This document shows positions 28,631 to 42,428 of a stretch of 64,000 bases of DNA, piece by piece. Under the pieces are notes generated by a model that made no database searches, was not told the DNA's origin, and saw only the letters and a program-made list of their open reading frames with translations. Origin of the DNA: an uncultured Modestobacter sp. GTDB lineage: Bacteria > Actinomycetota > Actinomycetes > Mycobacteriales > Geodermatophilaceae. Each line of letters starts with the position of its first letter. Position 1 is the first letter of the stretch. The stretch covers positions 98,093 to 162,092 of the forward strand of contig NZ_CANKUD010000011.1 of NCBI RefSeq assembly GCF_947486615.1, in the 5' to 3' direction. The translations under genes were made by a program, and so were the position numbers.

Positions 28631-30253
28631 TCATCGCGAGCGATGACGAACGGCATAGGTCAGCGCGTCGACCAGCGCGTGCCAGGAGGCCTCGACGATG
28701 TTGTCGTGCACCCCCACGGTGGTCCACTCCCCTGCGCCGTCGGTGCTGTCGACCAGCACGCGGGTGGTTGCGCTGGTGCCGCCGTTCCAGCCCAGGATGC
28801 GCACCTTGTAGTCGGCCAGCGAGACCCCGGCCAGGTGCGGGTGCCGGCTGACCAGGGCCTGGCGCAGTGCGTTGTCCAGGGCGTTGACCGGGCCGTTGCC
28901 CTCGCCGGTGCTGATCACCCGCTCCGTCGTCCCGTCGTCGTTGGGCAGGTGCACCTTGACCGTCGCCTCGCTGACCACGACGCCGTTGCCCCAGTGCTCG
29001 ACGGAGGTGCGGTAGCTCTCCAGCTCGAACAGCGGACCGGGGGCGCCGGGCAGCTGGCCGCGCAGCAGCAGCTCGAAGGAGGCGTCGGCGGCCTCGAACG
29101 ACCAGCCGTCGGCCTCCAGCACCTTGACCTGGTCGACGACCCGGCCGATCGCGTCGCCCTGGCCGGCCAGGTCCACGCCCAGCTCCCGGCCCTTCAACTC
29201 GACCGAGGCCCGGCCGGCCATCTCGGTGACCAGGATGCGCATGTCGTTGCCGACGGTCGCCGGGTCGAGGTGGTTGTACAGCTCCGGGCGGACCTTGATC
29301 GCGCTGGCGTGCAGGCCCGCCTTGTGGGCGAAGGCGGAGGCGCCGACGAAGGGCTGGTGGTCGTCGGGAGCGATGTTGGCCAGCTCGGCGATGGCGTGGC
29401 TGACCCGCTTGAGCTCGGGCAGGCAGCCGGCCGGCACCACGGGCAGGCTCATCTTGGTCACCAGGTTGGCGATCAGGGCGAAGGTGTCGGCGTTGCCGGC
29501 CCGCTCGCCGTAGCCGTTGGCGGTGCCCTGCACGTGGGTGACCCCGGCCTCGACGGCGGCCAGGCTGTTGGCCACGGCGCACCCGGTGTCGTCCTGGCAG
29601 TGGATACCCAGCCGGCCGGTGGTGCGGGACCGCACGTCGGCGACCACCCGGCCCACGCCCATCGGCAGCATGCCGCCGTTGGTGTCGCACAACACCCCGA
29701 CCTCCGCACCGGCGGCGAAGGCGGCCTCGAGCACCTGCACGCCGTAGCAGGGGTCGGCGGCGTACCCGTCGAAGAAGTGCTCGCAGTCGACGAACACCCG
29801 CCGTCCGTGGGACACCAGGAAGGCGACGGTGTCGGCGACCATCGCCAGGTTCTCCGCCAGCGTGGTGCGCAGCGCCTCGCGCACGTGCCGGACGTCGGAC
29901 TTGGCGACCAGGCAGACGACCGGGGTCTCCGCGTCCAGCAGGGCGCGGACCTGCGGGTCCTCCTCGACCCGGACGCCGGCCTTCCGGGTGGCACCGAAGG
30001 CGACCAGCTGGGCGTGCCGGAGGTGCAGCTCGGTGCGGGCGCGGGCGAAGAACTCGGTGTCCTTGGGCAGTGCACCCGGCCAGCCGCCCTCGATGAAGTC
30101 CACCCCGATCTCGTCGAGCAGCCGGGCGACGGCGAGCTTGTCGGCCACCGACCAGCTCACGCCCTCGCGCTGGGCGCCGTCGCGCAGGGTCGTGTCGAAG
30201 ACGTGGAAGTCGGTCGGGTCGAGATCGAGCTCGGTGGCGGGGCGCGTGGCCAC
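28631..30253 (-). CDS. cimA: Citramalate synthase
   Basis: 540 residues of the isopropylmalate/homocitrate/citramalate synthase family. The N-terminal TIM barrel opens with FDTTLRDGAQREG and has the CimA-type stretch IEGGWPGALPKD; the metal site is LGIHCQDDTG plus NGYGERAGNAD. The C-terminal part (after about 400) is a LeuA-type allosteric dimer domain. It condenses pyruvate with acetyl-CoA to citramalate, the threonine-independent entry to isoleucine; LeuC, LeuD and LeuB, also encoded here, can complete the route to 2-oxobutyrate. GTG at 30253 with GGGAGA upstream. It lies behind an Ile-codon attenuator, which independently supports an isoleucine role. Confidence 0.93.
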   Translation of the reverse strand: MATRPATELDLDPTDFHVFDTTLRDGAQREGVSWSVADKLAVARLLDEIGVDFIEGGWPGALPKDTEFFARARTELHLRHAQLVAFGATRKAGVRVEEDPQVRALLDAETPVVCLVAKSDVRHVREALRTTLAENLAMVADTVAFLVSHGRRVFVDCEHFFDGYAADPCYGVQVLEAAFAAGAEVGVLCDTNGGMLPMGVGRVVADVRSRTTGRLGIHCQDDTGCAVANSLAAVEAGVTHVQGTANGYGERAGNADTFALIANLVTKMSLPVVPAGCLPELKRVSHAIAELANIAPDDHQPFVGASAFAHKAGLHASAIKVRPELYNHLDPATVGNDMRILVTEMAGRASVELKGRELGVDLAGQGDAIGRVVDQVKVLEADGWSFEAADASFELLLRGQLPGAPGPLFELESYRTSVEHWGNGVVVSEATVKVHLPNDDGTTERVISTGEGNGPVNALDNALRQALVSRHPHLAGVSLADYKVRILGWNGGTSATTRVLVDSTDGAGEWTTVGVHDNIVEASWHALVDALTYAVRHRSR

Positions 30254-30292
30254 GGTGTCTCCCGGGTCGGTTCGGTACTGGGCCCAGACACG

Positions 30293-30348
30293 AAAAAACC
30301 TCCCGGGGTACGGGAGGTCGCGCGCAGTCCGGGGAGGTGACTGCGCGC
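30293..30348 (-). terminator. Transcription attenuator of cimA
   Basis: Read on the minus strand: a 10-base hairpin GCGCGCAGTC/GACTGCGCGC (30320-30348), whose loop contains ACCTCCCCG, is followed by a terminator stem ACCTCCCG/CGGGAGGT (30298-30318) and six Ts (30293-30298). The loop of the first hairpin copies the left arm of the terminator, so it can pair with the right arm and form an antiterminator. It lies between the leader peptide and cimA, the classic layout of attenuation. Confidence 0.85.
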
Positions 30349-30380
30349 TAGCCGATGATGATCGTGCGGGTGGCGTCCAT
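30348..30380 (-). CDS. cimA leader peptide MDATRTIIIG
   Basis: A ten-codon open frame, ATG to TAG, with three consecutive ATC isoleucine codons preceded by a threonine codon, reads M-D-A-T-R-T-I-I-I-G. Its stop codon touches the first attenuator hairpin. Slow decoding of the Ile codons when Ile-tRNA is scarce would hold the ribosome at the hairpin and prevent termination before cimA. An upstream ribosome site is not obvious, so the leader may itself be translated from a near-leaderless message. Confidence 0.8.
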   Translation of the reverse strand: MDATRTIIIG

Positions 30381-30424
30381 CACCGTCAGTACAGCACGAC
30401 GGACGGCGGTCCTGGAACCACCGG

Positions 30425-30438
30425 TCCACTGACTGGGA
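30425..30438. promoter_or_regulatory. CACTGACTG-type box upstream of the cimA leader
   Basis: TCCACTGACTGGGA matches 11 of 14 positions with the centre of the leuC operator (CTCACTGACTGAGA) and is flanked by short symmetric bases (GTCC/GGAC). It is 45 bases before the leader ATG, where a promoter is expected. Candidate site for the IclR-type regulator. Confidence 0.45.
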
Positions 30439-30472
30439 CGCCGGGGACCGGCGGACGGGCGCGGTGCAGCCG

Positions 30473-30513
30473 ACACGACCACGGGCCGACCCCGCGGCGG
30501 ACCGTGGTCGTGT
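30473..30513. terminator. Hairpin downstream of leuB, second of two
   Basis: 12-base stem ACACGACCACGG with its exact complement at 30502-30513, 17-base loop. Located between leuB and the cimA promoter. Confidence 0.55.
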
Positions 30514-30570
30514 GCGCGTGGACACCTGGCACCACCCCGAGGACGGCGAGCTCGCCGGCCACCCGGGCAC

Positions 30571-30600
30571 GGCCGCTGCCGACTCGGCCCGGCAGCGGCC
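30571..30600 (-). terminator. Terminator of leuB
   Basis: Perfect 10-base stem GGCCGCTGCC/GGCAGCGGCC with a 10-base loop, starting 18 bases after the leuB stop. No T-run, as is common in high-GC actinobacteria. Confidence 0.65.
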
Positions 30601-30618
30601 GGGCGAGCAGCCCGGGTG

Positions 30619-31641
30619 TCAGCCGCCGGAGAGCGCAGCCAGCCGGTCGCCGACCTCCGCGGTGCGGATGGTGGCCTTCGGGTCACGGGTGGACAGGTCG
30701 AAGGCGACCGCGGCGTTGACCTTCTTGGCCAGCTCGGGCCGGCCCAGGTGCTCCAGCAGCAGGCCCACCGACAGCACCGTGGCCGTCGGGTCGGCGACGC
30801 CCTGGCCGGCGATGTCCGGCGCCGACCCGTGCACCGGCTCGAACATGCTCGGGTTGGTGCCCGAGACGTCGAGGTTGCCACTGGCGGCCAGTCCGATGCC
30901 GCCGGTGACCGCGGCCGCGACGTCGGTCACGATGTCGCCGAAGAGGTTGTCGGTGACGATCACGTCGTAGCGGCCCGGGTCGGTGATGAAGAACATCGCC
31001 GCGGCGTCGACGTGCTGGTAGGCCACGGTGACCTCGGGGAACTCCGCCGCGAGCTCCTCGACGGTGCGCGACCACAGCGAGCCGGCGTGGGTGAGCACGT
31101 TGGTCTTGTGGATCAGCGTGAGGTGCTTGCGGGGGCGGGCCACCGCCCGCTCGAAGGCGTAGCGCACGACCCGCTCGACGCCGAAGGCGGTGTTGAGGCT
31201 GACCTCGGTGGCCACCTCGTGCGGGGTGTCGCGCCGGAGCACGCCGCCGTTGCCGACGTAGGGCCCCTCGGTGCCCTCGCGCACGCACAGCATGTCGATC
31301 TCGCCGGGGTCGGCCAGCGGGCTGCGGACGCCGTCGAACAGCCGGGCCGGGCGCAGGTTGACGTGGTGGTCGAGCTCGAAGCGGAGCTTGAGCAGCAGCC
31401 CGCGCTCCAGGATGCCGCTGGGCACGCCCGGGTCGCCCACCGCACCGAGCAGGATCGCGTCGTGCTGACGCAGCTCCTCCAGCACCGTGTCCGGGAGCAG
31501 CTCGCCGGTGCGCTGCCAGCGCGCGGCCCCCAGGTCGTAGTGGGTGCTCTCGAGGTCGGGGGCGACCGCGCCCAGGACCTTGAGGCCCTCGGCCACCACC
31601 TCGGGACCGATGCCGTCTCCAGGGACCACTGCCAGCCGCAT
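30619..31641 (-). CDS. leuB: 3-isopropylmalate dehydrogenase
   Basis: 340 residues, typical of the short actinobacterial LeuB. It oxidises and decarboxylates 3-isopropylmalate to 2-oxoisocaproate (and the citramalate-derived intermediate to 2-oxobutyrate) with NAD. Conserved pieces are [12 protein letters not shown] at the N-terminus, [19 protein letters not shown], the [10 protein letters not shown] catalytic lysine region, and [12 protein letters not shown] with the metal-binding Asp residues. The ATG at 31641 lies 8 bases after TAACCT, a possible -10 of a leaderless promoter; there is no good ribosome site. It has its own terminator before cimA. Confidence 0.96.
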   Translation of the reverse strand: MRLAVVPGDGIGPEVVAEGLKVLGAVAPDLESTHYDLGAARWQRTGELLPDTVLEELRQHDAILLGAVGDPGVPSGILERGLLLKLRFELDHHVNLRPARLFDGVRSPLADPGEIDMLCVREGTEGPYVGNGGVLRRDTPHEVATEVSLNTAFGVERVVRYAFERAVARPRKHLTLIHKTNVLTHAGSLWSRTVEELAAEFPEVTVAYQHVDAAAMFFITDPGRYDVIVTDNLFGDIVTDVAAAVTGGIGLAASGNLDVSGTNPSMFEPVHGSAPDIAGQGVADPTATVLSVGLLLEHLGRPELAKKVNAAVAFDLSTRDPKATIRTAEVGDRLAALSGG

Positions 31642-31692
31642 GAGGCCAGAGGTTAGTGGTCGTGGGGTCACCGACCCGCACCCGCACACGCC

Positions 31693-31727
31693 GACGCCCC
31701 CCACGAGGCGTGCTCGAGGGGGGCGTC
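31693..31727 (-). terminator. Second terminator after the subtilase gene
   Basis: GACGCCCCCC/GGGGGGCGTC stem with an inner CGAG/CTCG hairpin. It lies between the subtilase end and the leuB promoter and insulates leuB. Confidence 0.7.
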
Positions 31728-31760
31728 AGCCGTGCGTGGAGGACGGTCCGGGACCCGGGT

Positions 31761-31790
31761 GGTGGGGCCGGCGTCGCCGCCGGCCCCACC
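31761..31790 (-). terminator. Main terminator of the subtilase gene
   Basis: Perfect 13-base stem GGTGGGGCCGGCG/CGCCGGCCCCACC with a TCGC loop, six bases past the subtilase stop codon. Confidence 0.8.
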
Positions 31791-31796
31791 CTCGGG

Positions 31797-35234
<3,438 letters not shown>

Positions 35235-35560
35235 CGCGCGTGCGGCGCCGAGACGGAACAGTCACACCGTGGTCGTTGCCCTGACTAACGGCCAATAGGC
35301 CGTTCGGAGCAGTGCGGACCGTTGTGTGCAGCATCTGCCGCGGCTGTGACACGGCTGGGTTTCGGGCCTGTGCCGACCGTTTGTCTTCCGGCGCGCCGTA
35401 CGCCGAACGGGTGAACGTGAACGGGCGGTTGACACGATGCAACAGTCCTCAACCACCTCGACCAACGGCAGATGACTGCCCGCGGGACCGGCCGCCGAAC
35501 GCAGCGAAGCCGCGTCGTCCGGGTGGGACGACGCGGCCTCGGCAGCCGGAGGTGTGGGTG
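35235..35560. promoter_or_regulatory. Subtilase promoter region with an 18-base palindrome
   Basis: 326 bases between serA and the subtilase gene, less GC-rich than the genes. AACGGCC-AATA-GGCCGTT (35287-35304) is a perfect palindrome 53 bases before the subtilase start, a likely operator. A TTGACA appears on the plus strand at 35428 but has no partner -10 or gene. The serA terminator occupies the right end. No convincing protein-coding frame is visible. Confidence 0.5.
35509..35537 (-). terminator. Terminator of serA
   Basis: 12-base perfect stem GCCGCGTCGTCC/GGACGACGCGGC with loop GGGTG, 24 bases after the serA stop codon. Confidence 0.75.
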
Positions 35561-37162
35561 TCAGCTGGCGGTGAGGTCGGCGACCTGGGCCTGGCGGGCA
35601 CCGATCCGCTGCCCGATCTCCGACAGCAGCTCCCCGCTGACCGGGCTGTCCACGGTGACCGCCATCAGGGCCTCACCGCCCTGGGTGGTCCGGCTGACCT
35701 GGGCGCCGGCGATGTTGACCCCGGCCTCGCCCAGCGCGGCGCCCACGGCACCGACCACGCCGGGCCGGTCACCGTAGACGAAGAACAGCAGGTGGCCGTC
35801 GGCGGTGAGGTCGAGGTCGAAGCCGCTCACCTCGGTCAGCTTGGGCACCTGGTTCTTGCCGTAGAGCGTGCCGGAGACGGCGACCTCGGTGCCGTCGGCC
35901 ATCGCGCCACGGACACTGATCAGGTTGCGGTAGTCCGGGCTGTCGGTGTTGCTGGAGAGGCTGACGTCCAGACCGCGCTGGTCGGCCAGCAGCGGCGCGT
36001 TCACGTAGGTGACCGCCTCCTCCACCACGTCGGAGAAGACGCCGCGCAGCACCGCCAGCTGCACCACCGAGACGTCGAACTCGGCGATCTTGCCCTGCAC
36101 CTGGACGTGCACCGACTGGGCCAGCCCGCCGGCCACGGCGGTGAACACCCGGCCCAGCTTCTCCGCCAGCGGCAGCCCCGGCCGCACGTCCTCGGCGACC
36201 ACGCCACCGGCCTGCACGTTGACCGCATCGGGGACGAAGTCGCCCTGCAGGGCCAGCCGCACGCTGCGGGCCACCGCGGTGCCGGCCTTGTCCTGCGCCT
36301 CGGTGGTCGACGCGCCCAGGTGCGGGGTGACCACCACGTTGGGCAGCCCGAACAGCGGGCTGTCGGTGCACGGCTCCTTCGCGTAGACGTCGATGCCGGC
36401 GGCGCCGACCTGACCGGACCGGAGCGCATCGGCCAGCGCGGCCTCGTCGACCAGGCCACCGCGGGCGGCGTTCACGATGATCACGCCGCGCTTGGTGGCG
36501 GCCAGCTGCTCGGCCCCGATCAGGCCGAGGGTCTCCGGCGTCTTGGGCAGGTGCACGGTGATGAAGTCCGACTCGCGCAGCAGCTCGTCGAGGGAGACCA
36601 GCCGGACGCCGAGCTGGGCCGCGCGGCCCGCCTGGATGTAGGGGTCGTAGGCGATCAGCGTGACCCCGAAGGCGGCCAGCCGCTGCGCCACCAGGACGCC
36701 GATCCGCCCCAGCCCGACCACGCCGACGGTCTTCTCGGTGACCTCGACGCCGGTGAACTTCGACCGGGCCCACTTCCCGTCCCGGAGCGAGGCGTCGGCG
36801 GCCGGGATGTGCCGGGCCGCGGCCAGCAGCAGGGCGATGGCGTGCTCTGCGGCGCTGACGATGTTGGACGTGGGCGCGTTGACCACCAGCACACCGCGCT
36901 CGGTGGCGGCGGCGACGTCCACGTTGTCCAGGCCGATGCCGGCGCGGGCGACCACCTTCAGCTGGGGGGCGGCGGCGAGCGCCTCGGCGTCGATCTGGGT
37001 GGCCGACCGGATGAGCACCGCGGACGCCTCCGCCAGCGCGGGGAGCAGCGCCGCGCGGTCGGCGCCGTCGACGTGCCGGATCTCGACGTCCTCTCCCAGC
37101 ACCTCCAGCACACTGGGGGCGAGCTGCTCGGCGATCAGGACGACGGGCGTGGTCGTGGTCAC
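35561..37162 (-). CDS. serA: D-3-phosphoglycerate dehydrogenase
   Basis: 533 residues, the long form with catalytic, NAD-binding, intervening and C-terminal ACT domains as in mycobacterial SerA. The Rossmann motif GVVGLGRIG is near residue 148; catalytic Arg, Glu and His lie in NAARGGLVDE, KEPCTDSP and TPHLGAST. The ACT domain (last 75 residues, FVYGDRPGVVGAVGAALGEAGVNIAG) binds serine for feedback inhibition. First step of serine synthesis. The GTG at 37162 follows TACGCT by 8 bases, compatible with a leaderless mRNA; an upstream GTG would add eleven residues. Confidence 0.95.
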   Translation of the reverse strand: MTTTTPVVLIAEQLAPSVLEVLGEDVEIRHVDGADRAALLPALAEASAVLIRSATQIDAEALAAAPQLKVVARAGIGLDNVDVAAATERGVLVVNAPTSNIVSAAEHAIALLLAAARHIPAADASLRDGKWARSKFTGVEVTEKTVGVVGLGRIGVLVAQRLAAFGVTLIAYDPYIQAGRAAQLGVRLVSLDELLRESDFITVHLPKTPETLGLIGAEQLAATKRGVIIVNAARGGLVDEAALADALRSGQVGAAGIDVYAKEPCTDSPLFGLPNVVVTPHLGASTTEAQDKAGTAVARSVRLALQGDFVPDAVNVQAGGVVAEDVRPGLPLAEKLGRVFTAVAGGLAQSVHVQVQGKIAEFDVSVVQLAVLRGVFSDVVEEAVTYVNAPLLADQRGLDVSLSSNTDSPDYRNLISVRGAMADGTEVAVSGTLYGKNQVPKLTEVSGFDLDLTADGHLLFFVYGDRPGVVGAVGAALGEAGVNIAGAQVSRTTQGGEALMAVTVDSPVSGELLSEIGQRIGARQAQVADLTAS

Positions 37163-37323
37163 GGGAGCACAGCGTAGGGAGGTCGGCGCGCCCACGGGGC
37201 GCCGGTGCCCGGCGGTCCCACTGGATGGACGGCGGCGGGCCGGGGCCGTGCTTGCCCGGCTCCCCGCGCCCGGCCATCCTGACGGCTCAGCGCCGGTGCC
37301 ACCGGCCTCGTGCGGAGGAGATC
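37163..37323. promoter_or_regulatory. Divergent promoters of serA and the YGQ-repeat gene
   Basis: For the plus strand, TTGCCC and CATCCT about 17 bases apart (37252-37280 region) could be -35 and -10 of the repeat-protein gene, leaving a 5' leader of roughly 40 bases with a GGAGGAG box. The serA side shows TACGCT near its start codon. Confidence 0.35.
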
Positions 37324-38442
37324 ATGGACAACGACCGGGACGACGCCCAGGGCCGTCAGGAGACGACCCCGTTCGGCCGGCCACCGGGTCAGCCGGACGC
37401 CGAACGCCCCGGCCAGCCCGACGCCGCGCAGGGCACCGGCTCGACCGCCCACGGCCGGTCCCCCTACGAGCAGTCGCCGCACGAGGTGGCCGAGTCCGGG
37501 GCGGGTCCGTCCGGACAGCCTCGGTACGGGCAGCCCCAGTACGGGCAGTCGCCCTACGGGCAGTCGCAGTCCGGGCAGTCGCCGTACGAACAGGGCCAGC
37601 ACGGCCAGCCCCAGTACGGCCAGCACGGACAGGGCCAGTACGGACAGCACGGACACGGCCAGCACGGACAGGGCCAGCACGGACAGGAGCAGTACGGACA
37701 GGAGCAGCAGCCGTACGGCCAGCCGCAGTACGGGCAGCCGCAGTACGGGCAGGGCCAATACGGGCAGGGCCAATACGGGCAGGGCCAGTACGGGCAGGCC
37801 GTCCAGTACTCGCAGGGGCAGTACGGGCAGGGCCAGTCCGAGGGCCAGTACGGCCAGTACGGGCAGGCGCAGTACGGGCAGGGCCAGTACGTGCCCTCGC
37901 CCTACGAGCAGCAGCCCGGGCAGCTCACCGGACAGGAGCGGCCGGCCCGCCCCGGCACGGTGATCACCGCGGCGGTGCTCGCCCTGGTGCACGCGGGCCT
38001 CGGACTGCTGGTGACCGTGGGGCTGTTCGCCGGCGGTGCGCTCATCGACGACCTGGCCGACGTGCTGGAGAGCGATCCCGCCCTGGACACCGGCACGACC
38101 GCGGAGGTAGGCGACGTGCGCGCCGTCCTGGTCGTCATCGCCCTGCTGGCACTGGCCTGGACGGTGGTGATGGTGTGGGGTGCGGTGCTGGCGCTGCGCG
38201 GCCGGAGCCGGGTGCTGCTGCTGGTCGGCTCCTCGATCGCGGTCGCCTGCACCGGGCTGGTCCTGCTCTTCGGCCTCATCGGCATCGCGCTGGAGCCCTC
38301 GCAGTCCGGTGACGTCGGCGGCGTCGTCCTGCTGGTGGCGCTGTTCGCCGCGGCCCTCGCGATGCTGGTACTGCTGTGCCTGCGCTCGTCGGGGCAGTTC
38401 TTCGCCGCGCACCGCCGCCGCCGGGCGCTGAGCCGGCAGTGA
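37324..38442 (+). CDS. Four-span membrane protein with a Tyr-Gly-Gln repeat, prion-like N-terminal tail
   Basis: 372 residues. ATG at 37324 has a strong GGAGGAG box. Residues about 60-200 are a low-complexity tail with some eighteen YGQ triplets in QYGQ, PYGQ and HGQ units, almost without acidic or aliphatic residues. Four hydrophobic spans follow (starting near PGTVITAAVLALVHAGLGLL), and the protein ends in a basic RRRRALSRQ. No enzyme motif is seen. Proline/glycine/glutamine-rich tails joined to such spans occur in actinobacterial membrane proteins of unknown role. The repeat resembles aromatic-rich sequences that phase-separate in eukaryotes; that property is conjecture here. Confidence 0.85.
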   Translation: MDNDRDDAQGRQETTPFGRPPGQPDAERPGQPDAAQGTGSTAHGRSPYEQSPHEVAESGAGPSGQPRYGQPQYGQSPYGQSQSGQSPYEQGQHGQPQYGQHGQGQYGQHGHGQHGQGQHGQEQYGQEQQPYGQPQYGQPQYGQGQYGQGQYGQGQYGQAVQYSQGQYGQGQSEGQYGQYGQAQYGQGQYVPSPYEQQPGQLTGQERPARPGTVITAAVLALVHAGLGLLVTVGLFAGGALIDDLADVLESDPALDTGTTAEVGDVRAVLVVIALLALAWTVVMVWGAVLALRGRSRVLLLVGSSIAVACTGLVLLFGLIGIALEPSQSGDVGGVVLLVALFAAALAMLVLLCLRSSGQFFAAHRRRRALSRQ

Positions 38443-38462
38443 CGACGTCCGCCCAGCAGTGA

Positions 38463-38500
38463 CACAGGGCCCCCGCAGCGATCGCTGCGGGGGCCCTGTG
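38463..38500. terminator. Bidirectional terminator between the YGQ gene and ilvC
   Basis: A perfect 38-base palindrome centred at 38481/38482, ending in CACAGGG and CCCTGTG. It serves the convergent genes on both sides. Confidence 0.8.
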
Positions 38501-38534
38501 GTGTCCAGCCGGCCCCGGGAGTCGGGGCCGTCGG

Positions 38535-40182
<1,648 letters not shown>

Positions 40183-40266
40183 GAGAGGACCTCATTCCGA
40201 TCTGCGGTTCGGCCCCCTTTCAGGGGCCCGCCGCGAGCCTGCGAGTGGTGGGGGGAAAGGGGGTCC

Positions 40267-42213
40267 TCAGACCTGTCCGTCGCCGAAGACCGGGCGGACG
40301 TCGCGGGCGGCCAGGATCTCGTCGTTGCTGGACCCGGCGGCGACCATCGGCCACACCTGGGCGTCGGAGCCGACGATGAAGTCGATGACCACGGGGGCGT
40401 CGTCGATCGCCATGGCCTTCTCGATCACCGCGTCCACGTCGTCCTTGGACTCGCAGCGCAGACCCACGCAGCCCAGCGCCTCGGCGAGGGTGACGAAGTC
40501 GGGGATGCGCACCTGCCGCGCCGTCCCCTCCTTCCCGCCGTGGGTGTTCAGGTGGGTGTTGGAGTAGCGGCCCTCGTAGAACAGGGTCTGCCACTGCCGG
40601 ACCATGCCGAGGTTGCCGTTGTTGATCACGGCGACCTTGATCGGGATGCCCTCGATGGCGCAGGTGGCCAGCTCCTGGTTGGTCATCTGGAAGCAGCCGT
40701 CGCCGTCGATGGCCCACACGGTGGTGCCGGGCATCCCGAACTTGGCGCCCATCGCGGCGGGGACGGCGTAGCCCATCGTGCCCAGGCCGCCGCTGTTGAG
40801 CCACGTGCCGGGCTTCTCGTACTTGACGAACTGGGCGGCCCACATCTGGTGCTGGCCGACCCCGGAGGCGTAGATCGCGTCCGGACCGGCGATGGCGCCG
40901 AGCCGCTCGATCACGTACTGCGGGGAGAGCATCCCGTCCTCGGGCCAGTCGTAGCCCAGCGGGTAGCGGGCGCGCCAGTCCTCCAGCTGCGCCCACCACC
41001 CGGTCAGCTGCGGGGTGCGGCCGGCCTCGTGCTCGGCGCGCAGCGCGGTGACCAGCTCGGCGATCGTGGCCTTCGCGTCCCCCACGATCGGCACGTCGGC
41101 CCTGCGGTTCTTGCCGATCTCGGCCGGGTCGATGTCGGCGTGGACGACGGCGGCGTGCGGCGCGAAGCTGGACAGCTCGCCGGTGACCCGGTCGTCGAAG
41201 CGGGCGCCCAGGGCGACGAGAAGGTCGGCCTTCTGCAGCGCGGTGACCGCGGTGACGTTGCCGTGCATGCCGGGCATGCCCAGGTTCTGCGGGTGGCTGT
41301 CCGGGAAGGCGCCGCGGGCCATCAGCGTGGTGACGACGGGGGCGCCGGTCAGCTCGGCGAGCTCGGCCAGCTCGGCGGTGGCGCCGGCCTTGAGCACCCC
41401 TCCCCCGACGTAGAGCACCGGCTGGCCGGCGCCGGCGATCAGCGCGGCGGCCTCGCGCACCTGCTTGCCGTGCGGGCGGGTGGTCGGCTTGTAGCCGGGC
41501 AGGTCCAGCCGCGGCGGCCAGCTGAAGTCGGTGGTGGCCTGCAGCGCGTCCTTGGAGATGTCGACCAGGACCGGGCCGGGGCGCCCGGTGCCGGCCAGGT
41601 GGAAGGCCTCGGCGATCCGCTGCGGGATCTCGTCGGGGTCGGTGACCAGGAAGTTGTGCTTGGTGATCGGCATGGTGATGCCGCGGATGTCGGCCTCCTG
41701 GAAGGCGTCGGTCCCGATCGCGGCGCTGGGCACCTGGCCGGTGATGGCGACGATCGGCACCGAGTCCATGTAGGCGTCGGCCAGCGGGGTGACCAGGTTG
41801 GTCGCACCCGGCCCGGAGGTGGCCATGCAGACCCCGACCCGGCCGGTGGCCTGGGCGTACCCGGTGGCGGCGTGCCCGGCGCCCTGCTCGTGCCGGACCA
41901 GCACGTGCCGCAGCGCGGAGTCGAACAGCGGGTCGTACGCGGGCAGGATCGCCCCGCCCGGGATGCCGAACACCACCTCGACGCCGACCGCCTCCAGCGA
42001 CCGCACCAGGCTCTGCGCACCGGTGATCCCCGAGACCGGCTCGCTCGCGACCTCGGCGATCGTGCGGGCCGTGGTCTCCACCCCGAGGGTGGACTGCGCG
42101 GCCGCCTCGGTGGGCTGCATGGGGGTGGCCGGCGCGGCGCCGGCGCCGGGAGCCGGGCCGGTGGCGGGGCGGGTGGCCGCTGCGGTGCGGCCGGAGCTGC
42201 TGGGGGTGCTCAT
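40267..42213 (-). CDS. ilvB: Acetolactate synthase large (catalytic) subunit
   Basis: 648 residues. A poorly conserved, Ala/Pro-rich N-terminal tail of about 60 residues precedes the ThDP enzyme. Key features are the catalytic Glu in [19 protein letters not shown], the FAD-domain region [13 protein letters not shown], and the ThDP motif [15 protein letters not shown] with [12 protein letters not shown]. It joins two pyruvates, or pyruvate and 2-oxobutyrate, in BCAA synthesis. ATG at 42213 follows AGGGAG. Expression is probably set by the attenuator upstream and by an operator near the promoter. Confidence 0.97.
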   Translation of the reverse strand: MSTPSSSGRTAAATRPATGPAPGAGAAPATPMQPTEAAAQSTLGVETTARTIAEVASEPVSGITGAQSLVRSLEAVGVEVVFGIPGGAILPAYDPLFDSALRHVLVRHEQGAGHAATGYAQATGRVGVCMATSGPGATNLVTPLADAYMDSVPIVAITGQVPSAAIGTDAFQEADIRGITMPITKHNFLVTDPDEIPQRIAEAFHLAGTGRPGPVLVDISKDALQATTDFSWPPRLDLPGYKPTTRPHGKQVREAAALIAGAGQPVLYVGGGVLKAGATAELAELAELTGAPVVTTLMARGAFPDSHPQNLGMPGMHGNVTAVTALQKADLLVALGARFDDRVTGELSSFAPHAAVVHADIDPAEIGKNRRADVPIVGDAKATIAELVTALRAEHEAGRTPQLTGWWAQLEDWRARYPLGYDWPEDGMLSPQYVIERLGAIAGPDAIYASGVGQHQMWAAQFVKYEKPGTWLNSGGLGTMGYAVPAAMGAKFGMPGTTVWAIDGDGCFQMTNQELATCAIEGIPIKVAVINNGNLGMVRQWQTLFYEGRYSNTHLNTHGGKEGTARQVRIPDFVTLAEALGCVGLRCESKDDVDAVIEKAMAIDDAPVVIDFIVGSDAQVWPMVAAGSSNDEILAARDVRPVFGDGQV

Positions 42214-42291
42214 CTGGTCGATCTCCCTGGGCGCGGGGTGGGGTGCTGCGGCGGGTCGCTCGGCGGTCCGGCCGAGCGGTGCCCGGCCAAC

Positions 42292-42352
42292 AAAAAACCC
42301 CTCGTGCCGTGGCACGGAGGGGTGGCGCGTCGGTCGGGAGGGACCGGCGCGC
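42292..42352 (-). terminator. Transcription attenuator of ilvBNC
   Basis: On the minus strand the leader frame ends in a hairpin (42325-42352; stem GCGCG.../...CGCGC with inner CGGTC/GACCG, loop CCTCC). It is followed by a terminator stem (42298-42322, GGCACGAGGGG pairing with a one-base bulge) and six Ts (42292-42297). As in the cimA leader, the CCTCC loop of the first hairpin can pair with the right arm of the terminator. ilvB starts about 80 bases later. Confidence 0.85.
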
Positions 42353-42396
42353 TAGTGGATCGCTACGAGGAGACGGGTGCTGGGCACGGGAGACAC
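42352..42396 (-). CDS. ilvB leader peptide MSPVPSTRLLVAIH
   Basis: A fourteen-codon frame from GTG to TAG contains the run Leu-Leu-Val-Ala-Ile, all three branched-chain amino acids, just before its stop codon, which touches the first attenuator hairpin. Leader peptides of this kind are known for ilvBNC in corynebacteria and other actinobacteria. A second GTG three codons in is an alternative start. Ribosome site is weak (GGGGTGGGGG). Confidence 0.82.
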   Translation of the reverse strand: MSPVPSTRLLVAIH

Positions 42397-42428
42397 TGTG
42401 CCCCCACCCCGCGCACCCGTCAACCAGA

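Noticed and set aside
37500..37910. Regular short repeats resembling a CRISPR or minisatellite array
   Set aside because: The units encode QYGQ-type repeats in a frame with good start and ribosome site, are 9-15 bases long, and have no unique spacers.
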